64,000 bases of DNA from Diphasiastrum complanatum (taxonomy: Eukaryota > Streptophyta > Lycopodiopsida > Lycopodiales > Lycopodiaceae), in NCBI GenBank assembly GCA_029204225.1, contig CM055098.1:20594414-20658413 (forward strand), read 5' to 3'. The notes under the pieces are model-generated. The model saw only the letters and a list, made by a program, of their open reading frames with translations, was not told the DNA's origin and did no database searches. Positions 44,825-56,500 of the stretch are shown one piece after another. The position numbers and the translations under genes are program-made. Position 1 is the first letter of the stretch. The number at the start of each line of letters is the position of its first letter.

Positions 44825-46192
44825 TGTTCATGTGGATCTGCCACTAGAATATGCTCCGCTCAGGACAAGAAATTCAAAGCAACCCAAATTGTCAACAGGA
44901 ACATTGTATCCTATTGATCCATGTTCATTGCAACATCTAGATATTTTTTTCTTCCAGATACACGTACAAGATTTAGATTAGGTCCCAAATTTTGTGTCAA
45001 GCTGAAAGATAAAACCTAAGAAATTTTGATGTAATGGTAGAAGCCGGAGTATCTTTTTTGCAGAATAGTACTAGTTTCAATTCCCATGGTACAGTTTTTG
45101 TTGTTAGTCCATTTTTCATGGGAGCGATAAAGGCGAAAGAAGCCAATTTTGAGAAGGATGTATATTTTATCGAATGTAGTCCAGGGCAAAATTTTATTTG
45201 ATTCCATATGAAAATAAGTAGGGATTGCTCTTTTGTTTTTTTTGCTTTGATCTGGATTGTTGCATGCTTCATTGCTTTAATAAGGAATTCTTTCATAAAT
45301 ATGGATTTATTGATATTTGTATTTTGGTTGTTACAGTCGACATTGGAGCCTGAACATTCTTTCTATAAAGATAAATAAGGAGGGAGTATCAAATTTTCTA
45401 TGTGCAAAATTAAACTCAGCTGCAAATACACATAGAGAATTTGATTCTCTACTTCATGATGTCGTTTGGAAAATAATGACAATGGCAACTTCAATTGGAG
45501 AGATAACCATTAGATCTCTAAAGGTCTATTCAATTTATCTCTGATATGCATGTATTTATTTTTTAATTCAAATCTATCGTCATAGCATAAATAGAATTTC
45601 TATCATAATATTACTACTAATTTTTGTTCTTTATATGCAGTGTGTACAACAAAACGACGCTTTTAGTTGTGCATGGTTCGTCATGTACAATACGAAGCTA
45701 TTTTTTAAGTGGTATAATTTACAAGTGGATGTAGATATTGAAAAGGTGATATTTTGTTCATTTGTAGTTCCTTTCATTTTTATTCACATTTTTTTACTAT
45801 CTTTGTTTGTAATTTGCTGATTCTCATGTTTTGTGATGATAGTTCACTCTTGAGCCATATACTCTTGATGATGTATATAGATTTCGGCAAGAGTTATCAG
45901 AATCTATGCCCAGTACGATGTAAACGTTGCACTTGGGATCAAGGGCCCTCAAAAGGAAGCTGCTCCTGTCTTAACAGCCTTTTAGGTTGCTCAGGATGTA
46001 GATCTTATTTTATATGATCAAAAAGGAATAAAAGTCCTTTCTAATATAGGGGAAGGCAATATTATAGCAGAGAGTCCTCTTGTCTTAAAAGGCATTGAGG
46101 CCTTTCTCGAAACAGAGGAGGGCGAGATTATAGGAGTTCTTCCCTTATCAGTTCCTAATACTGATAAAGAAAATATAGAAAGATTGATTGAA
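44825..46192 (+). pseudogene. ULP2/SENP-like cysteine protease gene, copy 2
   Basis: Same exon plan as copy 1: RHWSL at 45338-45352 (catalytic His 45341-45343), exon 45641-45745 with QQNDAFSC (Cys 45668-45670), and a last exon from 45843. Splice sites are kept (acceptor TTACAG before RHWSL, TATGCAG, GATGATAG). A 1-base deletion at about 45895 ('gagttatcag' against 'gagttgatcaa') shifts the frame after FRQEL, a change private to this copy. The Asp position is again Cys-Ala-Lys, and the TAG after VLTAF is shared. Confidence 0.7.
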
Positions 46193-46344
46193 TAGAGATC
46201 TATTTGTAAATAAAGATACATCAAAAAAAAAAGATACAATCATTTTACATGTAAACAACCCATTTATGGGTTTTTTTTATTGATATTAATATAGATTCTT
46301 ACAATCAGGCTGTGTCCATAGTGTAATACTGGAATGCAATTTTC

Positions 46345-47756
46345 TATATTGATAAAAAGACATGATGATTGGCATGTATTTGTTGATAGTGAATCTCAAT
46401 GCTTTTCCATAAGTTGGATTGTTTTGCCAATATCTCTGCATTTGATCTCGAGCTCATGTCTTTTACATACCTGCATAAAACTAATACAAAGTTAGTTACA
46501 ATTAGTACAGAAATTGTGTTAGAAAGTTTTGATTGAAACTATTCATAAAAGATCGAGTGTTTACAGTTACTTACGAGTTTACCATTGAGAATGAATATGA
46601 AGTCTGAAAGTACATCATCTTGTAGGAGCAATAGTTCCCACCTGATGTAGTTTAGACTCCAATCTTCTTCCACCTCAACACACGTCAAAACGACATTATT
46701 ATATATAATTCCAATATTTTTTTGTTTTGAATGTCCACTGGCTTCCAAATCTTGATCGAGTGGCACCCATTTACCTTTATTTTTTTTCCATCTTCGATAA
46801 TGGAAGCATAAGCTCAACATTTGTTTTTCAATTTGGTAACGGAAGCACGTGGAAGACATTTTAATTCTGCATTCTATTTCTCCATCTGGTCTTTTGTCCT
46901 AGCCTTCATCCATAAATTCAGATAATAAACTATTTGATAAATTTTTGCATACAAAACATCGTTGGGGTTCTGTATATATTGACACTTGAAAAGAAATCCA
47001 TAAATATATTCAAGGAAATAAACCAACTCAATCTGACTGTTTTTATTCCCATGCTCATATTTAATTTTATATCATTATATATCTCGCAACGAAATGATTA
47101 TGAAACTGTAGCATCTGGTGCAATCCATTCATCACTTTCAAAACTAGGTAATGGAATTGGTACTATTTGTCCAAAATTTTCTTTTGTATCAGGAATGTAC
47201 ATTGATTCATAAAAAAGATCCCACTATCAACTAGATCTTTTGCAGTTCTACCTCGATATTGCAGTTGACCAATATCAGTGTGAATAACATCTAACACACC
47301 TGCTAAAGATCCACTCGGCTCCCATTCATTTATGTTGGATGGATATAAATCTGCAATAGAAAAATGATCAGATTGGCAAGTTTACTATTATATATTTATG
47401 AATGACAAAAATCAAAGTATTAAAAATATCAATACTCACAGTTGTTTTTTTTATGATCCTGACAGTTGAATCCTTGCACATTTATCTCTGAATGCATATA
47501 TACATGTTAGACTAGAATTTCAAAAATAGATTTTCCTCCTGATGATGTTCTGAAATCCAAAATTTTGGCCTTCCAATAAGATCGAAATGATAGTTTTGAC
47601 CTTTTCTTTTCTCAAAATGCTCCTCTTGATGATGGATGCATCAAAACCCAAGAGTTTTTTGAATATTTTCTTGGCACCCATAATCCATTATCATCTGTCT
47701 CGTTGAATAGAAGCATAGAGTCAATTGAGGAGCACGGGCTTCCTTGATGGCTCCAT
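46345..47756 (-). pseudogene. GF1 gene family, longest copy (exons A to terminal)
   Basis: Minus strand: exon A from ATG 47756; an intron ending at a TCTATTGCAG acceptor (47351); exon B with 'LYPSNINEWEPSGSLAGVLD' and 'SFESDE'; a region matching exon C (NIFMDFFSSVNIYRTPTMFC, then 'SSTCFRYQIEKQMLSL'); 'RRWKKNKGKWVPLDQDLEAS'; 'CVEVEEDWSLNYIRWELLLL'; and a donor CTC|GTAAGT near 46565 leading to the terminal exon at 46478-46345. Several stops and frame changes are present, many shared with the forward fragment at 38.2 kb. The gene is convergent with the ULP2-like gene, with about 150 bp between their ends. Family not recognised. Confidence 0.6.
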
Positions 47757-48079
47757 TCGTAATTTGCATGCAAAAATCTGAAACAATGAACTATGAATCT
47801 AAAAGTTTGCATAGACAAAAATCCATGAATCTGAGAAAATGTGTTGACAAAAATTTGAAACAGTGATCTATTTGGTGCCACAAATTAACTCTGGTTAACC
47901 CTGTTAACCATGATTTGACAATGCATATACATTAATGGCACATTGATTTTCTCATCTCAACCATTTGCCATATTCATTCTCAATATTCTTGGGTCTCTTC
48001 GGGCAGTGATGCGCTGGAAGGGCAGGCCTCATCAACCAATAAGAAAAAAAATAAAAAAGCATCTTTTTCAAAGGCCCTT
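47757..48079. other. Upstream region of GF1, no other gene
   Basis: The minus strand runs through 'ttgtttcag' just before exon A (47787), a possible acceptor, so an upstream exon or 5' intron is plausible. 47990-48079 holds a GGCCC-type hairpin ('aaaggccctttttgggct') and A-runs. Confidence 0.3.
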
Positions 48080-49205
48080 TTTGGGCTCTAAGTTTCTTTA
48101 ATGGGTGGTGAGTTGATCTCTATTGGAATCTGGGGTAGAGGGAGAAGCTTAAAAGATGGCCTCCACTTGAGTAGCTCCTGTAGTTGGCTACTATGCCTTG
48201 AAGGGCTAGTTGGAATAGTCGTTACTGTTGGTTGTGATGATGCTTCATCCATTAGTATGGATTCCAATTGCATGGAAAAAGGATGTTTGGGCGAGTTGGG
48301 TGCGGCTTGGATTGCTGCTTGTGCCGAAAGGTGTTGGACTGCTTGCTGCCAGTCCTTATCTTCTGGCGTGGACTTCTTAGATTTTGTCTTAGAAGACGTG
48401 GCCTCAATGGGAGATTCTGCTGGAAAGTCCGTTGAAGGGTCAAGTAAATCGCCCGCTTGGTGTATTGCTAGTTGAGTGAGAAGTGGTCCCACTGTAGTCT
48501 ACTTCTTTGGAGAGAGAAGGGTCTTAAAAATTTCTTCTTGGACTAGCCCAATTGTAGTTGTATCCATCTGCCTCAGTAATAGCAGCTAGTAGGTACATAA
48601 AGAAGGCCATTAAAATGTGAGCCTTCCTTGACCCTGCCACCTCAAAAAAGCTGACTACGAAGGTAGCAGCTCCTTGAAGAACTTCATCAACGATGGCTTC
48701 AAGTAATAGGCCATCATTCGTGCGCATTTCCTTTTTAGTAATGTCCATATACTTTTCGACTTTCACGGCCCTTGTCTTGTGTGTCGACATGCACCTTGGC
48801 CCGTCAGGAATGCCAATTGTCATAAGAGCTTCTATGCCAATGAGACGGTGTGTGTCACTTGGTTTAGCCTGTACTTGAGGCTCGGAATATCCTGAACGAT
48901 TGAGCGGAATGCATACTCCACAATGATTGTAAATTGGCGTACAACAGGAGAATAGTTTTGAGATCCGTAGGTCTTCAATAGTGGCTCCCCTGATTTCCAC
49001 CATTTTCGTGCCTCGTAGGGTTTTGGCACTAGGAGGAGTTCTGGTATGGTCGGCTTTTCCTTCATCATTTCATCATCCGATGCGTGTGGGGTAAGATCTT
49101 CCCCACAATGAAATCTGGGTCCAACTCTTGTGTGAGTTTGAGCTTTTTGACTAGTCATGTAGGATCGATTATGGCTTTGCCTTTGTCCTTATCCTCCTTC
49201 ACCAT
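48080..49205 (-). pseudogene. Extra ORF downstream of a gypsy LTR (ORF1-like, broken)
   Basis: Following the reverse gypsy LTR, ATG at 49205 opens MVKEDKDKGKAIIDPT and meets a stop. Overlapping minus frames continue: 'KPTIPELLLVPKPYEARKWW', 'SPVVRQFTIIVEYAFRSIVQ', then 'HRLIGIEALMTIGIPDGPRC', 'THKTRAVKVEKYMDITKKEM', 'LLLEAIVDEVLQGAATFVVS' and a Ser/Pro/Lys/Gln-rich end (KTKSKKSTPEDKDWQQAVQ). At least two frameshifts break it. Extra ORFs between the 5' LTR and gag are known in some Tat/Ogre-type gypsy elements; I cannot identify this one. It is missing from copy 1. Confidence 0.5.
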
Positions 49206-50100
49206 CTTGGCAAGTTTAATCCCAAAAAGTGCTTAAATTTTCCGAAATAGTAAGTTCAAAAGTGAAAAGGAGCAATAAAAGTTGCTAAATCTAGTAGGTG
49301 AGCTTTGAGAATGAATGGATGGCCTTTGTGACTGCTGCATTGTGCTATGGAGATGCTGGAAAATTTCTAGAAAATTTCGGCAGCATGTTTGTAGCAAGTG
49401 TGAGTTTTGAATGGATCCCAAATCCTTATATAGACACCCCCCCCTCCAAATTTGGGGAACCAAGATGTTAGATATCTTATCGACTAAAAAAGACATTCTA
49501 AGATCAATGGTGAGATAGGCAAACCAAGATCAGGTCATTCACAAGTGTGGGAATTCAAAACAATACTAAAAATGGCCAAAAAACTTAGTTCAACTCAAAA
49601 AATCACTAAATCTCTATATTTGGGAGTTTGGTTGGGGATCTTGGCTTGCCGGTTTGACAGTAGTTTAGCATGGAAACATGTGCAAAATACTAAAGGGGCA
49701 AACCATGATATCATTTTCACATGTGTGGAGAGCCTGTTTAGTGATTTTTAAAGAATGGGTTCCCAACAAAAACTGGCTAGTACTCTTGGTTCGCCTGATG
49801 CATTGTTGATAGAGCATAACATGAGGAGTCTACTGTGAAGAGGGCGAGCCAACATCTCAAAAAGACAAGCCTATAGGTGGGTTTAAGTGATTTTTACTAT
49901 TTTTTGTCTACAGGATTGGGATTTAGGGTTCATGGATCCCCTGACTCAATTTAGACTTATCAAGATTTGTTCTAGCCATTGTCAAATAGGAGAACCAAGA
50001 CAATGAAAATTGGGAGAGAGATTGAGTTTTTTGTCTCCGCTATAACTTGTGCTATTCTACTTGGCTGAATAGTGAAGGGTTTGGAACTGTTCAGATCATT
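49206..50100 (-). mobile_element. Gypsy-type LTR (reverse)
   Basis: Third copy of the LTR at 11611-12600 and 37207-38155. TATA (minus 'gtctatataagg') lies near 49430. The G-box palindrome is mutated here (cacaagtgtg near 49541). The LTR is cut at 50100 by a 2.2-kb deletion relative to copy 1. Confidence 0.65.
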
Positions 50101-50764
50101 GGCGCTGAAGCCTCGCGGAGCAGGTGGGAAAATCTTTCTTTTTCTCACCTGGTTGGGTCAACACGATCCCTATTGCATACTTAGATGCATCCGTGTGCAC
50201 GTGAAATTTGATGCTCCAATTTGGAGACCGTAGGATTGGGGTGGTCACCATGGCTTGCTTAATCTTCTCGAAGGCGTCTAGGGCTTCTTGTATCCACTTA
50301 GGTTCAACAGTGAGGCAGTAGAGTGGCAAGGCCAATAATGCATATAGTAATATAAAACATCTATAATAATTGGCATGGCCCATAAGGGTATAGACATCAC
50401 GCACTGTTTTGGGCAAGGTCATCTCAATTATTACTTTGATCTTATTTGGATCAGTGGCAATTCCATATTGCGATATGATATGTCCTAGCACGATGCCATG
50501 GGTTACCCATATTGGCATTTGGCTGGGTTAAGGGAAATGCCATATCTTCGACATTGTTGCAGAACTCATTCTAGACGATTTAAGTGATACCTACAGGCTG
50601 AATGTACACACAAATCATCAAGGAATACTTCTAAGAATTTTTGAAGAAGCTCCTTGAAGGCATGTTGCTACGATCTGTACCTAGTGGCATACTTTGGCTA
50701 ACTTTAGCTAGGGTCATCCTAACAGATTTCGGTAAGATGAGGTTGTTTTTGGAAGATCTAAGAC
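50101..50764 (-). mobile_element. Gypsy RT/RNase H fragment
   Basis: The minus strand reads the RT end (GHIISQYGIATDPNKI) and the first half of RNase H (HTDASKYAIG). The Glu and later parts are deleted together with integrase and LTR D. The right edge at 50764 is the same copia-gypsy junction as 15409/15410. Confidence 0.85.
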
Positions 50765-52380
50765 AAATTTGGACTCACCACTAAAAAGTTATGCCATTTT
50801 TAGTATGGAATCAAAATGTGGACTCAAAAAGTTACGTTACGTAGATTTCAAATTTGAGTGTTTTGATTTGTCCATGTGTAAGAAAAATTTGAGAAAAAAT
50901 ATAATAAAAAATTTTACAAAGGGTATTTTTTGGATTTAGAACTCCTCTAATGGCCATAATTCTTCTTGGGTGAGCTCCTCCCTTGCCATGTTCACACTTC
51001 CAACCATCACATTAGCATCCAATTTGAATAACCTCCCTTGCTTGAAACCACTAGCAATACATTTTTCATCTTTCAAGATAGAACATGCTCCATGCTTGAA
51101 ATGTACATCTAATCCACTATCCATAAGTTGTCCTGCACTCAACAAGTTCTTTGTGATTGAAGGTACATAAAGAATATTGTCTAGATCTACTTTTTTAGAT
51201 GTTCCTAGACATAAAGGAATGGATCCAACACCTACAATCTCACATTCTTGATCACTTGTAGTGAAGATAAATCTCTTAGAACTATTGTAAGAAAGTAGAT
51301 TAGAAAAGTAATCTTTCTGGTGAGTCATGTGAGAGCTTGCCCCACTATCAATCTACCAACTGTCTTGATTAGATGTTTGTGGTGAGGATACCATCAAAGA
51401 TAGATTGCCTTCTTCCTTCTCCTCAAGCACAAGATTGCTTTGATTATCCTTCTCTTGGGCATTCTTCTTCTTGTAGCACTCGGATGCAAAATGTCCCTTT
51501 TCTTCACAAAAGAAACACTTTAGCTTCTTCTTGTCCTTCTTGCTCTTGCCTTTAAAACTTGATGCTCCATCTTTGTTCTCCATCTCCATCTCTTGAGTCT
51601 TTTTGGATGGAAACTTCTTCTTCTTGCCTTTCAAAGAAAAGTTAGCTTTTTCATCACCATCATTCAAACTCATCCTACTTTTGATATGAAGCATTCTACT
51701 AACAAGCACACTTTAAAGTTTTTCAATACTAGGAAGTGAATCTTGAATAGCAAAGGTTTGAACAAGATTGGAGTAATCATATCCTAATCCATTCAAAATG
51801 ATTTGAAATATTCAAGATTAAAATAATCATCTCCTCACTAACAAACACACTTTGAAGTTTTTCAATACTAGGAAGTGAATCTTGAATAGCAAAGGTTTGA
51901 ACAAGATTGGAATAATCATCTCCTAATCCATTCAAAATGATTTGAACTAATTCATCATCTATAGAAGACAACTCCTTATTCAAAGATTTGATCCTACAGA
52001 CATAATTTTGGGCACTTTCACTACTTCCTTTCATGCTTTGAAGGATTTGATTCCTAAGCATGAGTATCCTTGAAGTGTTATTGGATCCATAAATGGCTTT
52101 TAATGAATCCCATGCGGCCTCTTTGGATGTGGTACAAGATGAGATTTCTTTCAAAAGTTCATTACTTACATTCATTTTTATGCAATGTAATGCAACTCTA
52201 CATCTGTTTTTGTACTTAGCCAATTCAACTCCTCATTGAGGTTCTACTTCCACCTCAAGTACTATGTCATAAAGATCATGAAGTACAAGCAAGGACTCCA
52301 TTCAAACTATCCAAATAGCATAATTAGTGGATGTAAGTCTTTCACTAGCTTCAAGAAAAAAACCACCCATTGATGACATT
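50765..52380 (-). mobile_element. Copia D gag-protease remnant, copy 2
   Basis: Minus strand: gag from a putative ATG near 52378 (MSSMGGFFLEASERLTS), UBN2-type text at 52223-51960, the 139-bp duplication, CCHC knuckle CFFCEEKGHFASEC (51495-51535, intact here), then a stop before IDSGASSHMTHQKD and an open protease frame to 50936 (including SITKNLLSAGQLMDSG). Protease is better preserved than in copy 1. Copia integrase, RT and RNase H are absent. Confidence 0.82.
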
Positions 52381-52897
52381 TTTTAATGTGAAAAAGCACT
52401 AGAAACTCGTATGGTTTCTCTCAGAGATCTGAACCTAAAGTCTTCTAGCAATTTAAAAATCTTATAGACTCAATCCTATCACTCATGAACCAATCTAGAA
52501 TGATGGAAATTTAGATTATAGTCTCAAACTTGCCAAATCACTCCTTAATCTATAATTTTTAGCAATTTCTCTCTTCAACTTCAACATACACTCAAAAAAT
52601 CAGAGAACTAATCAAGGGATTAGATTCACTATAAAAATGCTTGATTTTGCACCAAAAATCACTCAAATTGGGTATATGAGTCAAATTCTACACATTTTTG
52701 AAATTTCTCAGTGAAAACCAGAGTTGTATGGCCTCACACGTGTGTCCTACAGCCCACAACAAGATCTGGACCAAAAAGTTTGAGGATAATCATCAAATCC
52801 AACTCGCTACACAAAATTTGACTAGTTTCCTAAAAACTGCTAATTTTGGCTTTGATTTGGATTAACCCTATCAATTTCAACAAAACCTCTTGTACTT
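52381..52897 (-). mobile_element. Copia D leader between primer site and gag
   Basis: An AT-rich leader of about 500 bp; similarity to copy 1 ends near 52670. It contains a CACACGTGTG palindrome at 52735-52744. Confidence 0.6.
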
Positions 52898-52910
52898 GGC
52901 TCTGATACCA
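52898..52910 (-). promoter_or_regulatory. Primer-binding site, initiator tRNA-Met type (copia D)
   Basis: The plus strand ggctctgatacca abuts the LTR end TGTGCAAAAAG at 52911. Confidence 0.92.
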
Positions 52911-53382
52911 TGTGCAAAAAGTACAAAAAGGACCAAGAGTGGATCCTAATCTGATCTTCAAGAGGGATTGGTTGTCAGATTACTTGATCTATCAATCTAC
53001 TTCAGATTAAGATCAATCTAGATCAATTCTAGACACAAAATCCTAACAAGAACAATCAGTAATTGAAGGTAAGTGTACTTTCTGGTTTCACACGTGTGAA
53101 ACATTGTCTGAGTACGGACTCCAACCTGAAAATCAAGTACACATTGATAGAACCTCAAAACAATCAAAACAAATGTAGACAAATGGAGAGAATCATTCAA
53201 AATTGCTTCCAAATCCAAGGTTGGTGTCTCACATTGATTATCGCCAAATAAGCCGCTATATATACACTTCTTGGAGCTCGAGGTACTGATCATGCATCAG
53301 ATCTCACACGTGTGAGGATGCAATTTAACACTTGGATCAAAACTTCCCATTTTGGCATTTTTGGTCTATTTTCCTACAATGG
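52911..53382 (-). mobile_element. Copia D 5' LTR, truncated
   Basis: It aligns with the right part of LTR D at 12789-13285 and 36510-37014, including the TATA region (minus 'gtatatatagcgg' near 53262). It carries two CACACGTGTG palindromes (53089-53098, 53305-53314). The 5' about 400 bp of the LTR is missing: at 53382 it joins directly to the end of gypsy integrase. Confidence 0.8.
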
Positions 53383-54958
53383 GAAGTAAGTGGTAATAGC
53401 GCCTTAGCCGACTACCATTTACCAGGGTGGGTAAAAGGTCACCTCCCAGTGTGGCCAATTGAACTGCGCCACTCTCGAATATTTTCATTACTTGATAGGG
53501 TCCAAGGCCGGAAAATTTCAATTTTTTTTTCATGACCTTGCTCTGATACATCAATGCTAGGTCACCTTTGTGTAAGTCCTTTTGTTTTAGGACATGGTCA
53601 TGCCACCCACTTCGTAAAATAATCTGTCGCCACTATAATATATCGGGCTTGATTTCCTCTAGCGGCTGGGTGGATAGGACCAACATAATCTAGGCCCCAT
53701 TTTTCAAAAGGATTTTCTGCTATGATAGGCTTTAGAGGCATAATCCCATATTTTCTTGGTTGTGTGGCTCTTTGGCAAACATCACAGTGTTTCACAAAGG
53801 TTGCCACATCACGGTGTAGGGTAGGCCACCAAAATCCTTCTTGGAGGACCTTTTGAGTAGTAGCGTCAGCTGCCAAGTGACCACCACCAATTCCTTCATG
53901 AGTTGTACTGATAATAGGTCTTATTTCATGGTCCAGTAGGCATCTTCAAAGGATATGGTCTATTCCCATTCAATAAAGTTGTCCAGCTATCAAGCTATAC
54001 AGGGCAGTTTTTATTATCAACTTTCGTTGATCTATGGAAGGTAGTGAAGGATCAGGTTGTCCCCTCACAAGATACTCAACTATATCGGTAGCCCATTCTG
54101 GAACTACATCATCATAACAAATATGAGCATCTAGGAGTTCATCATCAACTCCCACTTCTTCTTGACGTGTCGTCAATCTAGAAAGGTGGTCAGCCAAGTA
54201 ATGTTGTTTTCCAGTCCTAACCACTATCCGAAATTCAAACTCTTGAAGTTGTAAAAGCCACTAATCCAGCCGTCGTATAAGGTCGATTTACTAGGTATAA
54301 CAATGGTTGATGGTCAACATCAAAGGCAAAAGGGTTAGCCAAAAGGTAATGTCAAAATTTTTTAATGCTAAAAATCATGGCAAGAGCCTCCCACTCGGTG
54401 GTAGTATAGTTAACTTCAGCTTCAATGAGCTGAAGGCTCGCAAAGCAGATGGAAAAATCTTTCTTTTTCTAACCTGGTTGGGTCAACATGATCCCTATTG
54501 CATACTTAGATGCATCTGTGTGCACGTGAAATTTGATGCTCCAATTTGGAGACCGTAGGATTGGGGCTGTGACCATGGCATAATGCATATAGTAATATAA
54601 AACATCTATAATAATTGGCATGGCCCATAAGGGTATAGACATCACGCACTGTTTTGGGCAAGGTCATCTCAATTATTACTTTGATCTTATTTGGATCAGT
54701 GGCAATTCCATATTGCGATATGATATGTCCTAGCACGATGCCATGTGTTATCCATATTGGCATTTGGCTGGGTTAAGGGAAATGCCATATCTTCGACATT
54801 GTTGCAGAACTCATTCTAGATGATTTAAGTGATACCTACAGGCTGAATGTACACACAAATCATCAAGGAATACTTCTAAGAATTTCTGAAGAAGCTCCTT
54901 GAAGGCATGTTGCTACGATCTGTACCTAGTGGCATACTTTGGCTAACTTTAGCCAGGG
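53383..54958 (-). mobile_element. Gypsy G3 pol remnant: RT tail, RNase H, integrase
   Basis: Same content and same large deletions as G1 and G2: C-terminal VNGSRLRRYYHL near 53400, integrase HHCC and first Asp at 53598-53876, and RNase H/RT up to 54958. Private damage includes a stop replacing the residue after GQLY near 53969 and an about 105-bp deletion near 54580 that removes the RT-RNase H linker. Confidence 0.85.
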
Positions 54959-55423
54959 TCATCCTAACAGAAGTCGGTAAGATGAGGTTGTTTTTGGAAG
55001 ATCTAAGACTGTGAAGTTAATGACAAAGCAAAGATCAGAGACCTTCACATATACATTTTTGATAATTCCCATGGGTTTGACACATCTCTGATTAGCAAGT
55101 TTTATAGAAAAACCTGCGGGCTTTAAGGCACTCAGCCCCCACTCTCGATATATGTGTGATGACATGATGTTTACACCTGAACCACCGTCAATAACAATAG
55201 CTACTGAAGGGAGGTTCTTGTGTTGAACAGGTAGGGTAACATTACTTTTCTCATTTTCCCAAGTAGCACCAATGGCCATTACAAACTGGTCATCATCACT
55301 CTCTCCATTCATGGAGGGTCCTGTAGGTGTATTACTATCTCCTAACAAGACGGTTAAGGCTCGGCGTAGGGGTTTGAAATTCTTCAAAACATCACCTAAG
55401 TGCAGGGTGACATGACTGGACAA
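54959..55423 (-). pseudogene. Gypsy G3 aspartic protease, active-site Ser changed
   Basis: A 154-codon frame matching 33957-34421. The catalytic triplet reads Asp-Gly-Gly (VIDGGSGVNIM, near 55180-55200) in place of Asp-Ser-Gly in G2. A stop follows LLLG as in G2. Confidence 0.8.
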
Positions 55424-56500
55424 TAAAGCAGTTAAGGCTTCGGTCCCACTCCCTTATGGTTCTAGGGAGGCAAAGGGTTCTTCTTCAAACTCCAGTTGGA
55501 TAAGCCCTTCCTGGTTCATGGTTGAGGTAGGAGCATTCATAGCTTGGTCCGAGTGTACAGGTGAATCCATAGGTTCTATTGGCCGATTGAGATCACAAAT
55601 AGGGGCCTTAGCTTGCTCCTCTTGTATCTATTTTTTTACCTTGCTACAACAATATTTTTCTTTTTGTGGGTTGGGATACTCTCCTGGTCCAGTGAATTGA
55701 GTGAAATGGCTTATAGTATGGGGTTGACTATGCTCCTCGTTCAAAATTCTCTCTACCACTGGGGACTCTTTCAAGTGTTGGGTACATGTCTGAACGTAGA
55801 CAGGGGCTTCTAATTTTGTGGATTTTGCTCTCCTGTCATGTACAATAGTTGCAAGGTTGATAGGTGCGTCAACTTGTGGCTCTACTGGTCGGGATGGGCA
55901 ATCTTTATAGCAATGGCCATGGCCACATTCTCTACAGATAGTTGTGTAAGTGCCTTTATATGGGCACTCAACGATGTGGTGGTTCTCTCCACAGCCATAA
56001 CATTGCATAGGTGCTATATTTCCATAGACACGTTGTTGTGTGGTAAATAAAGGATAAATAGAAGCTTCAGTTCCATCTGAGTAAAAACAGGGGAACCCTT
56101 GATCCTCAGACATATAGACATTCTCGAGGCTGAACTCTAGCTGAGATTGAGGATCATGACTTGTGGCAGCAAGGTTTGCTGGGATGATTTGACGGTCCAT
56201 CTGAGTCCCAGGCTATCGCACTACTAAGGCTGGTGCTATATTATTCGGTCCAGGTAGTGCTAAGCATTGTTGGCGTGCTTGTTGGAATGTGGGCCTTTGG
56301 TAACTCGTAATTGGGGGACCCTATTGTTACATCTTCCACTATTATTGTCATGAAATGGCTTGTATTCTTGGATTGCATACACAAGTAGATGTATCATGAT
56401 TGTTGGTGTTGCAAAAGATGCAAAACCTTTAGGCTATCTGTCTATTTTGTGGACATTCGTTCACCATGTGATTTTGTTGGCATGTGGGACACCAAACTAG
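55424..56500 (-). pseudogene. Gypsy G3 gag zinc-knuckle region
   Basis: Minus strand: linker, then CRECGHGHCYKDC and CYGCGENHHIVEC (55628-56200 frame), and at the far right the first knuckle CPTCQQNHMVNEC near 56450-56490. The capsid part is absent because at about 56500 the sequence changes to an unrelated copia gag on the other strand. Confidence 0.75.

Larger units (their letters stand above)
38866..52670. repeat. Large direct segmental duplication, copy 2
   Basis: Collinear with 3942-17385. It keeps 46542-49190, which is missing from copy 1, and lacks about 2.2 kb (LTR D and gypsy pol) at 50101, where the gypsy LTR joins directly to RNase H sequence ('cagatcattggc' then 'gctgaagcctcg'). 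About 40-60 bases present at 17258-17310 are also missing near 52605. Confidence 0.93.

Noticed and set aside
38206-47785. GF1 inverted pair as terminal inverted repeats of a 9.6-kb transposon
   Set aside because: The right copy continues beyond the left copy on both sides and has a splice-acceptor-like sequence at the supposed end; no target-site duplication.
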